A stretch of 64,000 bases of DNA from Acidisoma silvae (lineage in GTDB: Bacteria > Pseudomonadota > Alphaproteobacteria > Acetobacterales > Acetobacteraceae), in assembly GCF_020618775.1 (NCBI RefSeq), contig NZ_JAESVB010000004.1, positions 310,001 through 374,000 of the forward strand. Direction: 5' to 3'. Below are positions 46,154 through 57,168 of the stretch, one piece after another. The position numbers and the translations under genes are program-made. A model generated the notes under the pieces. That model was not told where the DNA came from, did not search any database, and was given only the letters and a program-made list of their open reading frames with translations. Within the stretch, counting starts at the first letter, position 1. The number at the start of each line of letters is the position of its first letter.

Positions 46154-46176
46154 GACTTTCACTGAGGGATATCCGT

Positions 46177-48369
46177 ATGTCGGCGAGCCTGACCAATCAT
46201 CAGCCGAGCAGCATGGCCTGGCAGTCGCGGACCCAAAAGGCCGAGGCCGATGGAATCAAAGACGGCTGGACTGATGACGTCAAAGGTTGGTTCATCGGGC
46301 AGGAAGGTCACGGCGTCGACGAAGCGGCGATAGCCAAGGACTTCACCGCTCATGTGCAGCGGCTGGTATTGGATGCGACCTCCAATCTATCGGAGGTCGA
46401 TGCGGCAAGCGTGCGGACGCAGGCTGAAATTCTGACCAAGACTATTCTTCATGACGCCTTTGGCTTCGAAGCCGGTGCCAGCCGGGCCTTTACCGATGCG
46501 CAGTTCAGCTTCGCCGTCGTGAAGGCCAATGCCCTGGCAGCCGAAGCGGTGCTGGAAGCGCGCGGCGCGATCAAGCTGGACCACACGCCGCCGCAATTGA
46601 CCGTCTTCCAGCCCAAGGATGGATCGCTGAAGCTCAATCTGATCCAGACAGCCGCGCCGATCGAAAATCTGGTGCTGCGCGGTGGCGGCGGCAAGGGCCT
46701 CGCCTATGGGCCGACCCTGACCGCCTTGGACAAGTCCGGCGCGCTTGACCAGCTTGACCGGGTGATCGGCACCTCGGCCGGCGCGCTGACCGCGACGGTG
46801 ATGGCCGCCGGTGTGTCCGCGACCGCGTTCGAGGACTTCGTCAACAAGACACCCACGGACACGCTCAAGCAGACCTCGGATAATTTCGACAAGCTGTATC
46901 CGACGTTCAGCACCAGCTGGGTTGGCTACAAAGCCGGCAACATGATCAATGCCGTTGACAAGTTGACGGGCGAGCAGGTGCAGACATACCTGCACAAGCA
47001 TTGGGATCAGATCAGCCAGAATCCCAATATCGCTGAAGGTGAGCGTGCACGGCTGCAACAGCTGATGACGACCAATATGGCAACCGATCGCAGCCACCAG
47101 ATGGTGACCTTCGGTGACATGGCCCTGCTGCACCGGATCGATCCTGCGGTCTTCAAACTGCTGAGCGTGACTGCCTGGGTGGAAAAGACCGGCAAGCCCT
47201 TCGAATTCACCTCCGATGCCGCCAAGCCGGCCTTCGCAGACTGCAAGGATATCCCGCTTGCCTTCGCGGCGCGCGCCTCCATGGCCATTCCGGTTTATTT
47301 CTCAACCGTGAAGCTGGATATCAACGGCAAGACCGTGGAATTCACCGATGGTGGCGTCGGCAGCAATATGCCGGCGCATCTGGTGCCGGGCTGGGATCCG
47401 GACGCCGCGGACAAAGGCGGATCGGACATCAATGCCGGCACTTTGCTGATGACCTTCGACGATGGCGGAGAGGCGAACAACCGGCTGCACGTGAAGGAAG
47501 AAACACCCTGGTACGGCAAGGCCTGGAACTTCGTCACCAATACGGCAGCGGCTAAATTCACCGGCAACCCTGGCTATGGCGATGTCCAGAAGCAGGATCA
47601 GAAAAACGAGCATACGGCAGGCCCGAACACGCTGTCCGTCAAGCATGGCTCGCTTGGCACGCTGTCGATGTCCCCGGCCGAGATCACGAAGGAATTCGCC
47701 AATTACGCCTCGCGCGGCGGTGCGGCGACCTATGTTCTGAACCGGCTTGATCAGGCCGATTACAAAGTCTTTGAGCTGAAGATGGTCGACGGCAAACTGT
47801 CGCAGGAGTCGATCGACCAGATCCTGGGTGCCATGAAGCAGGCCGATCGTCTGGCCTTGGTCGAGGCCGGGCCGCCGCAGCGCGCGGAAGGGGAGACGGA
47901 TATCTCCTTCGCCGTTCGCCAGACGCTCTATGACTATGTCGAGGGCCAACTGCATCCCGAGCCGCAGGTGCAGCTCAGCGTGCTGGAGCCGGAGGTTCTG
48001 GAATCTTCCAGCCTGATGGCGCCGGCCGAGGATGCGCTTCTCGTCGCCTCCGTCGAGGATTCAACGATCGTGACCCTGTCTGGTAGCGAGGTTGAGCAGC
48101 TTTTCCTCAACGGCGACAGCAGTGCCATCACGCTCGATTTCGTGGAGAGTGCGGACAGCGCCGCGGCCGGCGGGGATATTTACGGCTTCCTCAACCAGCA
48201 TATCGTGGAGACGGAAATCGTCGAGGGCATGGCCGCCCATGACGTCGTCAACCATGCAGGCGCGGCCATCGACCTGTTGGGGCCGGACGACCTGGCGGAT
48301 GGGGCAGGGGCGATGACGGCCCTGCTGCATGGCCATGATCATAAATCGATGACGGGTTTCGAGGAGTAG
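46177..48369 (+). CDS. patatin-like phospholipase, ExoU-like
   Basis: A 730-residue protein with a patatin phospholipase domain. The oxyanion glycines are G169-G174 (RGGGGKGLAYG), the nucleophile is Ser200 (GTSAG) and the dyad Asp is Asp391 (DGGVGSNMP). The 191-residue gap between Ser and Asp fits the large ExoU-type patatins rather than the short RssA type. About 160 residues of unassigned, mostly helical sequence precede the domain and about 250 follow, ending in an acidic stretch. No Sec signal, so a specialised secretion route or host-contact role is possible. GAGGG precedes ATG 46177. Confidence 0.82.
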   Translation: MSASLTNHQPSSMAWQSRTQKAEADGIKDGWTDDVKGWFIGQEGHGVDEAAIAKDFTAHVQRLVLDATSNLSEVDAASVRTQAEILTKTILHDAFGFEAGASRAFTDAQFSFAVVKANALAAEAVLEARGAIKLDHTPPQLTVFQPKDGSLKLNLIQTAAPIENLVLRGGGGKGLAYGPTLTALDKSGALDQLDRVIGTSAGALTATVMAAGVSATAFEDFVNKTPTDTLKQTSDNFDKLYPTFSTSWVGYKAGNMINAVDKLTGEQVQTYLHKHWDQISQNPNIAEGERARLQQLMTTNMATDRSHQMVTFGDMALLHRIDPAVFKLLSVTAWVEKTGKPFEFTSDAAKPAFADCKDIPLAFAARASMAIPVYFSTVKLDINGKTVEFTDGGVGSNMPAHLVPGWDPDAADKGGSDINAGTLLMTFDDGGEANNRLHVKEETPWYGKAWNFVTNTAAAKFTGNPGYGDVQKQDQKNEHTAGPNTLSVKHGSLGTLSMSPAEITKEFANYASRGGAATYVLNRLDQADYKVFELKMVDGKLSQESIDQILGAMKQADRLALVEAGPPQRAEGETDISFAVRQTLYDYVEGQLHPEPQVQLSVLEPEVLESSSLMAPAEDALLVASVEDSTIVTLSGSEVEQLFLNGDSSAITLDFVESADSAAAGGDIYGFLNQHIVETEIVEGMAAHDVVNHAGAAIDLLGPDDLADGAGAMTALLHGHDHKSMTGFEE

Positions 48370-48402
48370 CCTGCCGAAACGGTTGTTACATCATCCCATA
48401 AC

Positions 48403-48484
48403 CGTCATTCCCGCGAAGGCAGGAATCTTCTTTCTGTTTTACTCCGACAAGACGTAGAAGATGCCCGCTTTCGCGGGCATGACG
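48403..48484. repeat. palindromic repeat, type A, copy 5
   Basis: Left stem ATTCCCGC/GCAGGAAT (third pair T-A, one mismatch) and right stem ATGCCCGC/GCGGGCAT, with AATCTTCT and AGAAGAT pairing between hairpins. It lies between the convergent patatin and aldo/keto reductase genes. Confidence 0.87.
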
Positions 48485-48515
48485 GTTGATTCTTCAATCA
48501 AAGCAGGAAAAGACC

Positions 48516-49502
<987 letters not shown>

Positions 49503-49511
49503 ATGGGTTTC

Positions 49512-50357
49512 TCAGGCTTCCGGAAAATCGGCGCCCAGGGTCGTTTCCTCCCAGGTGTCGAAATCAGCGGTAAGTTGACGGACTTTTTCGCGGGCGCCAT
49601 CCATGGCCATCGCGCCGAGCACGAGGCGCAGCGGCGGGTTGGACGAGGCCACGACATCGATGATGGCCTGGGCCGCGCGCACCGGGTCGCCCTTCTGGCT
49701 GCCGCTATAGCCCTGCATCATGCGCAGCCGGGCGTGAACGGTGCTGTCGTAATCGGCGATGACGGTTTTCGAGCGGCCCAGGGACCGGCCGGCGAAATCG
49801 GTGCGGAAGGGGCCAGGCTCGACCAGCAGCACTTTGATGCCCAGCGGGGCGCCTTCCTGAGCGAGCGATTCCGACACCGCTTCCACCGCATGTTTGGTGG
49901 CGGAGTAGTAGCCACTGCCCGGGAAGGCGCGGAGCCCAGCGATAGAGGACAGATTGACCACGAAGCCCGAATGGCGGGCGCGCATGCCCGGCAGCACGGC
50001 CTTGGTCATGTCGATGAGGCCGAAGACATTGGTATCGAACATGCTGCGGATGGGTGCATCCTCGCCCTCTTCGATCGCGGCCATATAGCCGTAGCCGGCA
50101 TTGTTCACCAACACGTCGATCTGGCCGAATTTCTGCTCGGTCTGCTTCACGGCGTGATGGATGGCGTCGAGATCGGTGACGTCCAGCGCAAGCGCCAGAC
50201 CCTTATCCTCATACCCTTCGATCAGGCCGGCAATCTTGGTGACGTCGCGGGCGGTGGCGACGACGCGATAGCCCTGCCGCAGCAGCAGGGTGACGAGTTC
50301 GCGGCCGAAACCGGTGGAGCAACCGGTAATGAACCAGACAGGGGTTTCCGTTGTCAT
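49512..50357 (-). CDS. short-chain dehydrogenase/reductase
   Basis: A 281-residue classical SDR. The cofactor motif is ITGCSTGFGREL, the structural NNAG is in VLVNNAGYGYM, and the catalytic Ser and YxxxK are in LSSIAG and YYSATKHAV. The long C-terminal part is typical of fungal/bacterial oxidoreductases of uncertain substrate. It lies between two aldo/keto reductase genes, 9 bases before the next. Confidence 0.9.
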   Translation of the reverse strand: MTTETPVWFITGCSTGFGRELVTLLLRQGYRVVATARDVTKIAGLIEGYEDKGLALALDVTDLDAIHHAVKQTEQKFGQIDVLVNNAGYGYMAAIEEGEDAPIRSMFDTNVFGLIDMTKAVLPGMRARHSGFVVNLSSIAGLRAFPGSGYYSATKHAVEAVSESLAQEGAPLGIKVLLVEPGPFRTDFAGRSLGRSKTVIADYDSTVHARLRMMQGYSGSQKGDPVRAAQAIIDVVASSNPPLRLVLGAMAMDGAREKVRQLTADFDTWEETTLGADFPEA

Positions 50358-50387
50358 GCTAGGATTTCTTTCCTGTTGGAAGATGCT

Positions 50388-52215
<1,828 letters not shown>

Positions 52216-52219
<4 letters not shown>

Positions 52220-53250
52220 GCGGACTTCTCCTCGGCCATGCGCAGCAGACGCAGGAAATTGCCGCCCCAAAGGGCTGCAATGGCCTTCGCGTCATAGCCA
52301 CGGCGCATCAACTCCGCCGTCAGATGCGCGCTTTCGCTTGCATCGCGGAACCCGACCACGCCGCCGCCACCATCGAAATCGGTGCCGATGCCGACATGCG
52401 CAATCCCCATGCGCTGCACCGCATAGTCAATGTGATCGACATAGTCGGACAGCGTCACTTCGGTCTCCTTCATGCCTTTCTTCAGAAAGAAGGACACCAG
52501 CGTGATCTGCGCCAGCCCGCCGCTTTCGGCGAGCCTGTCCATCTGCTCGTCATCCAGATTGCGCGGATGATCGCAGAGCGCGCGGACGGAGGAATGCGTC
52601 GCCACCACCGGCGTTGTGGAAATCTCGATCGCTTCCAGCATGGCGGTTTTCGCGACATGGGAGACATCGACCAGCATGCCGAGCTTGTTCATGCGGCCGA
52701 TGACGCTGCGGCCGAAGTCGGACAGGCCGCCATGCAATTCCGGCCCGTCGCCCAGATCTTTGCGCGGCACGGCGCTGTCGGAAATCTGATTGTGACCGTT
52801 ATGGGTCAAAGTCATGTAGCGGGCGCCTAAGCGCCGAAAGGCGTCGAGATGGTCCAGATCGAGGCCGACGGCATAGCCGTTTTCAACGGCGGGGATGACG
52901 GCGGGCGCGCCCTCGGCGCGGGCGGCTTCGATTTCGGCAATGGTGGTGGCGATGCGGCCGGGCAGGCGGGTGCTGTCGCCCTTGTCTTCCCCCATTTCGT
53001 GGATGGCGTGCAGCATGGCGATGGCGCGGTCATAGGCGGCCTGGAAACCGGCCTCGTCATTCTTGCCCTGCGGGATATAGGCCGCGAAACAGCCGGCGCC
53101 CAAGCCCCCGCGCCGCATCTTGGGCAGGTCGACGCGCCGGGGCCCGTCCTCGAAAGGACTGGCGCCCGGCGGCCAGGGGATATCGATATGGGTGTCGATG
53201 GTCAGCAAGGCGTCGTGCAGTTGCTGGGCAGTCTGGATCGGAGCGTTCAT
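52216..53250 (-). CDS. M19-family membrane dipeptidase-like metallopeptidase
   Basis: A 344-residue renal-dipeptidase family zinc enzyme. Metal ligands are in TIDTHIDIP (His, Asp), AVENGYAVG (Glu), DVSHVA and ATHSSVRAL (His), with the Asp in GIGTDFDGGGG. Family members cleave dipeptides or D-amino acid dipeptides. No signal peptide, so cytoplasmic. It is the first gene of the reductase run and overlaps the next gene by 4 bases. Confidence 0.9.
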
Positions 53251-53298
53251 GCCCCAAGGCTTCGCCCAGAAGCCGCATCCGTCAAGCCCACCGGCGCG

Positions 53299-55332
53299 CT
53301 ACTTCTTGCCCGAAGGCAGGCCTTTAATCGTCGCACCCGGCACGGCCTGTCCCGGCTTGCCACGCGCCACCTGGGATTTCACCTCGGCCACCAGTTCCCC
53401 GCATTTATGCGGATCGCCGACGCCGAAATCGATTGTCGGCAGGATGGCGAGCGGGGCGGCCAGGAAGCCGAGAGCCGCCGCCACGCCGCCACGCGCGATC
53501 AAGGGCACGACGCCGATGCCGATGGAGGGCTTGCCGAAGGTGCCGCCGATTTCGATCGGCGCCGGCAGATTGCCGACGCTGAAATGCTTCGACCGCGTTT
53601 CGATTTCGAATTTCAGCGCTTCGGTCGCCAGATTGGCGGTGCCGCTGCCGCCGATCAGCGCTTCACCCGTATCGATCAGCATGGCGCGCGTCGTGACCAA
53701 GCCGTGGTTCAGGGCAAAATCGGTGATCATGCAATCCACATTGGTCTGGCTGGGCACGCCCAGCGCCGACAGGATCGCCTTGCCGAATTCGAGGCCCGAC
53801 AAATCGATCAGCAGCGCGCTGAGATTGCCGCCGGCCATATACAGCGCCAGCCCGCCATTGCCGCCGCCGAGCAGGGTCGCAACCGAATTGCCGGTGCCGT
53901 CGATGGTGGCGCGGCCGCCAATGGCGCCGGCCCCCTTGAAGGCGTGGGTGGAGGCCATGATGCGCGACAGATCGACATTGTCGAAATGCACATCGGCTTT
54001 CAGCGCCACCCGGCTTTCGGACGCCGGGGCGACCGAAATATCGCCCTGAACCCGGCCCTTGCCGATGGTGAAGATGATCGGGTGCAGGGTAATGGCGCCG
54101 TCGACCAGATCCATGGCCACGATCAGGCTGTCCATGGGAATGCTGCGGCCTTCGATGTGATGGCCGTTATAGGTCAGGTGGATATTGGCGGCATTCAGCT
54201 TGGGCAGATTGATGGGCGTCATCGGCAGGATTTTGCCGCCCGTCGCGGTGGTCTTGGCGGTCTTCGCCGTCGTGCGGCCCGGCTTTCCGCCCAGAAAACC
54301 ACTCAGATCGGCCAGATCGACGTTGCGGGAGGCGAGCGCCATCGTCACGTCGGGCTTCTTGCCGCCGTCTCCGCCTTGCGGCTTCTCGGCGATGGTGCCT
54401 TCGATATCGGTATGGCCGACGATGCCGCGAAAATCGTCGAAGCGGATGCGCTGGGTCGCTGTTTCGTAATTCAGCTTGCCGCTGATCCGGTAGGGCGGCG
54501 TATCCGGGATCGGGATGCCGGTCAGGTGATAGAGATCGGCCATATTGGCGCCCGACAGATCAAGATTAAGGTCGGTGCCGGCGAAGGCCAGCGGGTCTTG
54601 AACGGTGCCGGCCAGCGAGACATGGGTCAGGCCGTTGGCGATCTTGAGGGACAGCGGAAAGGGCTTTTCCTTGTCGGTCACCGTCAGGATGGCGCCGGTG
54701 ATCAGCGAGGCGGTGATGGGCTGGCCGGTATAGGTACCCTTGGCGTCGGCTGAGACCTCGGTCTTCTGGCCCTGGTCCGCCACCACGCCCTCGGCAGGCT
54801 TTGTCTGAATCTGAGCGGTGAAGTCCGTCCGCATCTTGGCGATCTGCGCGTGCAACTGGCCGTTCTCGATGGTGATATCGCCGAGCTTGGGCGCAGGGCT
54901 GGGGGTCTGGCCCGGCTTGGGGGGCGCCGCTTTCTTCATGGCCAGCGTGTAGTTGTTGCTGCCGTCGGCCAGGCCGCGCACTTCCATCTGCGGACCGTTC
55001 ACGTCGATCAGCGGCACGGAGATGATGCGGTGATGGATATAGTACATCACGTCGAGATCGATACCGAGATGCGCGATACGGGCCAGCGGCGGAACGTCAC
55101 TCGCGAAGCCGTGGGGGTTTGCGACAACCACATCGTCGGCCACAATCCGGGTCGTGCGGCCCAGCTTCACATGCAGGTGTGCGATGGTCACGGGACGCCC
55201 AATCTGGGCCGAAGCCTGGGAATCCACGATCGGGATGAACCAGTCCCAGTCCCAGAACAGAATCACCAGAACGATGATGACGACCGGAATTCCTAGAAAA
55301 AGGCCGAGTTTCGTGCCGCCCCGTCGTGTCAT
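53299..55332 (-). CDS. AsmA-family protein
   Basis: A 677-residue inner-membrane-anchored periplasmic protein of the AsmA/TamB-like group. One N-terminal anchor (LGLFLGIPVVIIVLVILFW) is followed by a long beta-rich repetitive domain typical of lipid-bridge proteins (IGRPVTIAHLHVKLG, and C-terminal AsmA_2-like segments). Such proteins are linked to phospholipid transport to the outer membrane. GGGG-rich sequence precedes ATG 55332. It is separate from the dipeptidase operon by 48 bases. Confidence 0.85.
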   Translation of the reverse strand: MTRRGGTKLGLFLGIPVVIIVLVILFWDWDWFIPIVDSQASAQIGRPVTIAHLHVKLGRTTRIVADDVVVANPHGFASDVPPLARIAHLGIDLDVMYYIHHRIISVPLIDVNGPQMEVRGLADGSNNYTLAMKKAAPPKPGQTPSPAPKLGDITIENGQLHAQIAKMRTDFTAQIQTKPAEGVVADQGQKTEVSADAKGTYTGQPITASLITGAILTVTDKEKPFPLSLKIANGLTHVSLAGTVQDPLAFAGTDLNLDLSGANMADLYHLTGIPIPDTPPYRISGKLNYETATQRIRFDDFRGIVGHTDIEGTIAEKPQGGDGGKKPDVTMALASRNVDLADLSGFLGGKPGRTTAKTAKTTATGGKILPMTPINLPKLNAANIHLTYNGHHIEGRSIPMDSLIVAMDLVDGAITLHPIIFTIGKGRVQGDISVAPASESRVALKADVHFDNVDLSRIMASTHAFKGAGAIGGRATIDGTGNSVATLLGGGNGGLALYMAGGNLSALLIDLSGLEFGKAILSALGVPSQTNVDCMITDFALNHGLVTTRAMLIDTGEALIGGSGTANLATEALKFEIETRSKHFSVGNLPAPIEIGGTFGKPSIGIGVVPLIARGGVAAALGFLAAPLAILPTIDFGVGDPHKCGELVAEVKSQVARGKPGQAVPGATIKGLPSGKK

Positions 55333-55483
55333 GCACCGTTTCCCCTTTGATTCGTAACAAGTGGGAGGGAAGGCGGAAATTTTCACCGGGCCTTCTGCCC
55401 GAGGCCTCTGTCCGGGGCTTCTGTGAAGAGCCTGGGCGGGCTAGGCTTTTGCTCGCGAGCCGAGAGAAAGAACCGAGAGCCAG

Positions 55484-57085
55484 ATGAAAAACGGAATAAG
55501 CCGCGACTTCCAGCAGCCCGGCCGTTCGGTCGCCGTCGGCGCGCGCGGCATGGCCGCGACCTCCCATCCCGCCGCGACGCTGGCGGCGCTGGACGTGCTG
55601 CGCGAGGGCGGCAATGCGATGGACGCGGCGATTGCGGCGGCGGCGGTGCAGGCGGTGGTGGAGCCAGCGATGACCGGCATCGGCGGCGACTGCTTCGTGC
55701 TCTGGGCACCCAAGGGTCAGGCCCATATCACCGCCTTCAACGGCGCCGGCCGGTCCCCCAACGCCATCTCTGCGGCGGCGCTGCGCGCCCAGGGTCTGGC
55801 TTCAATCCCGGACCGCTCGCCCCATGCGGTGACGGTCCCTGGTGCCATCGACGCCTGGTGCCGGCTTTCGGCCGATCACGGCAAACTGCCGCTAGCCCGA
55901 CTGCTGGAACCCGCCATCGCCCATGCCGAGCAGGGTTTTGCCGTGACACCGCGCGTCTCGCATGACTGGGCCGAGACCGAGCCGCTGCTGCGCAGCCGAC
56001 CGGCGACGGCCGCCACCTATCTGATCGACGGTCGCGCGCCCCAGGCCGGCGAGCGGCTGAAACTGCCCGCCCTCGGCCGCACGCTGCGCGCCATCGCGGC
56101 GGGCGGCCCGGATGCCTTCTACAAAGGCCCCATCGCGGCGGAGATGGTCTCCGTCCTTCAGGCCGAAGGCGGCTTTCATACGCTGTCGGATTTCCATGAC
56201 GCCGGCGGGCGCTATGTCACGCCGATTGCGACCCAGTTCCGGCAATACAAGGTCCATGAATGCCCACCGCCGGGCCAAGGCATCATCGCCCTGCTGATTC
56301 TGAACATCCTGTCGCATTTTCCGGGGCAGGGTGACCCGATGGACCCGGCGCGCCTGCATATCGAGATCGAGGCCGCCAAACTCGCCTATGCCGTGCGCGG
56401 TGCCATTCTGGCGGAAGGGTCACCCGCCACGGGCCGGCACATCCTGTCGCCGGAATTCGCGGCCAGCCTCGCCGCCCGCATCAGCCCGGATAAGGCGATG
56501 ACGGACTTGCCGTCCTTCGCCGGGCCGGAACACAAGGACACGGTCTATCTCACCGTGGTGGACAGCGACCGCAATGTGGTCAGCTTCATCAACTCCGTGT
56601 TCGAGAGCTTCGGCAGCGGCATCCTGGCGCCCGACAGCGGCGTGCTGCTGCATAACCGGGGCATGTGCTTCACGCTGGACGAGGGCCACGCCAATACGCT
56701 CGGCCCCCGCCGCCAACCCATGCACACCATCATCCCGGCGATGATGACCGAGGGAGACCGCGTGGCCATGAGCTTCGGCGTCATGGGCGGGCATTTCCAG
56801 GCCATGGGTCAGGCGCATCTGGTCTCCAAGGTCGTGGATTTCGGCATGGACCTGCAAAGCGCCATGGCGCTGCCGCGCCTCTTCCCCGTACCGGGGCGGG
56901 ACTATGTGGAAGCGGAAGCCCCGCTGCCGGCTTTCGCACGCGACGGTCTGGCCGCGCTCGGCCACAAGATCGTGACAACGGATGACCCCATCGGCGGCGC
57001 CCAGGCCATCTGGCTGGATTGGGAAAAGGGCGCGCTTTACGGCGGTTCCGAGCCGCGCAAGGACGGTTTCGCTCTGGGCTATTGA
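55484..57085 (+). CDS. gamma-glutamyltransferase-family Ntn hydrolase
   Basis: A 533-residue protein of the GGT family, made as a precursor that cleaves itself before a threonine. The nucleophile is Thr353 in HKDTVYLTVVD, and the substrate loop GGNAMDAAIAAAAV plus the C-terminal PRRQPMHTIIPAM and MGGHFQAMGQ are conserved. No signal peptide is present, unlike periplasmic E. coli Ggt, so this is a cytoplasmic form as seen in many alphaproteobacteria, possibly acting on other gamma-glutamyl compounds or lactams. Confidence 0.9.
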   Translation: MKNGISRDFQQPGRSVAVGARGMAATSHPAATLAALDVLREGGNAMDAAIAAAAVQAVVEPAMTGIGGDCFVLWAPKGQAHITAFNGAGRSPNAISAAALRAQGLASIPDRSPHAVTVPGAIDAWCRLSADHGKLPLARLLEPAIAHAEQGFAVTPRVSHDWAETEPLLRSRPATAATYLIDGRAPQAGERLKLPALGRTLRAIAAGGPDAFYKGPIAAEMVSVLQAEGGFHTLSDFHDAGGRYVTPIATQFRQYKVHECPPPGQGIIALLILNILSHFPGQGDPMDPARLHIEIEAAKLAYAVRGAILAEGSPATGRHILSPEFAASLAARISPDKAMTDLPSFAGPEHKDTVYLTVVDSDRNVVSFINSVFESFGSGILAPDSGVLLHNRGMCFTLDEGHANTLGPRRQPMHTIIPAMMTEGDRVAMSFGVMGGHFQAMGQAHLVSKVVDFGMDLQSAMALPRLFPVPGRDYVEAEAPLPAFARDGLAALGHKIVTTDDPIGGAQAIWLDWEKGALYGGSEPRKDGFALGY

Positions 57086-57168
57086 GGCCTCGTGCGGCCA
57101 GTCCTTCGGGGCTGGCGTCCGGGCCGGGGCGTTGACAGGAACCCTGTGCCCGTGATCCGGGATGCGCC

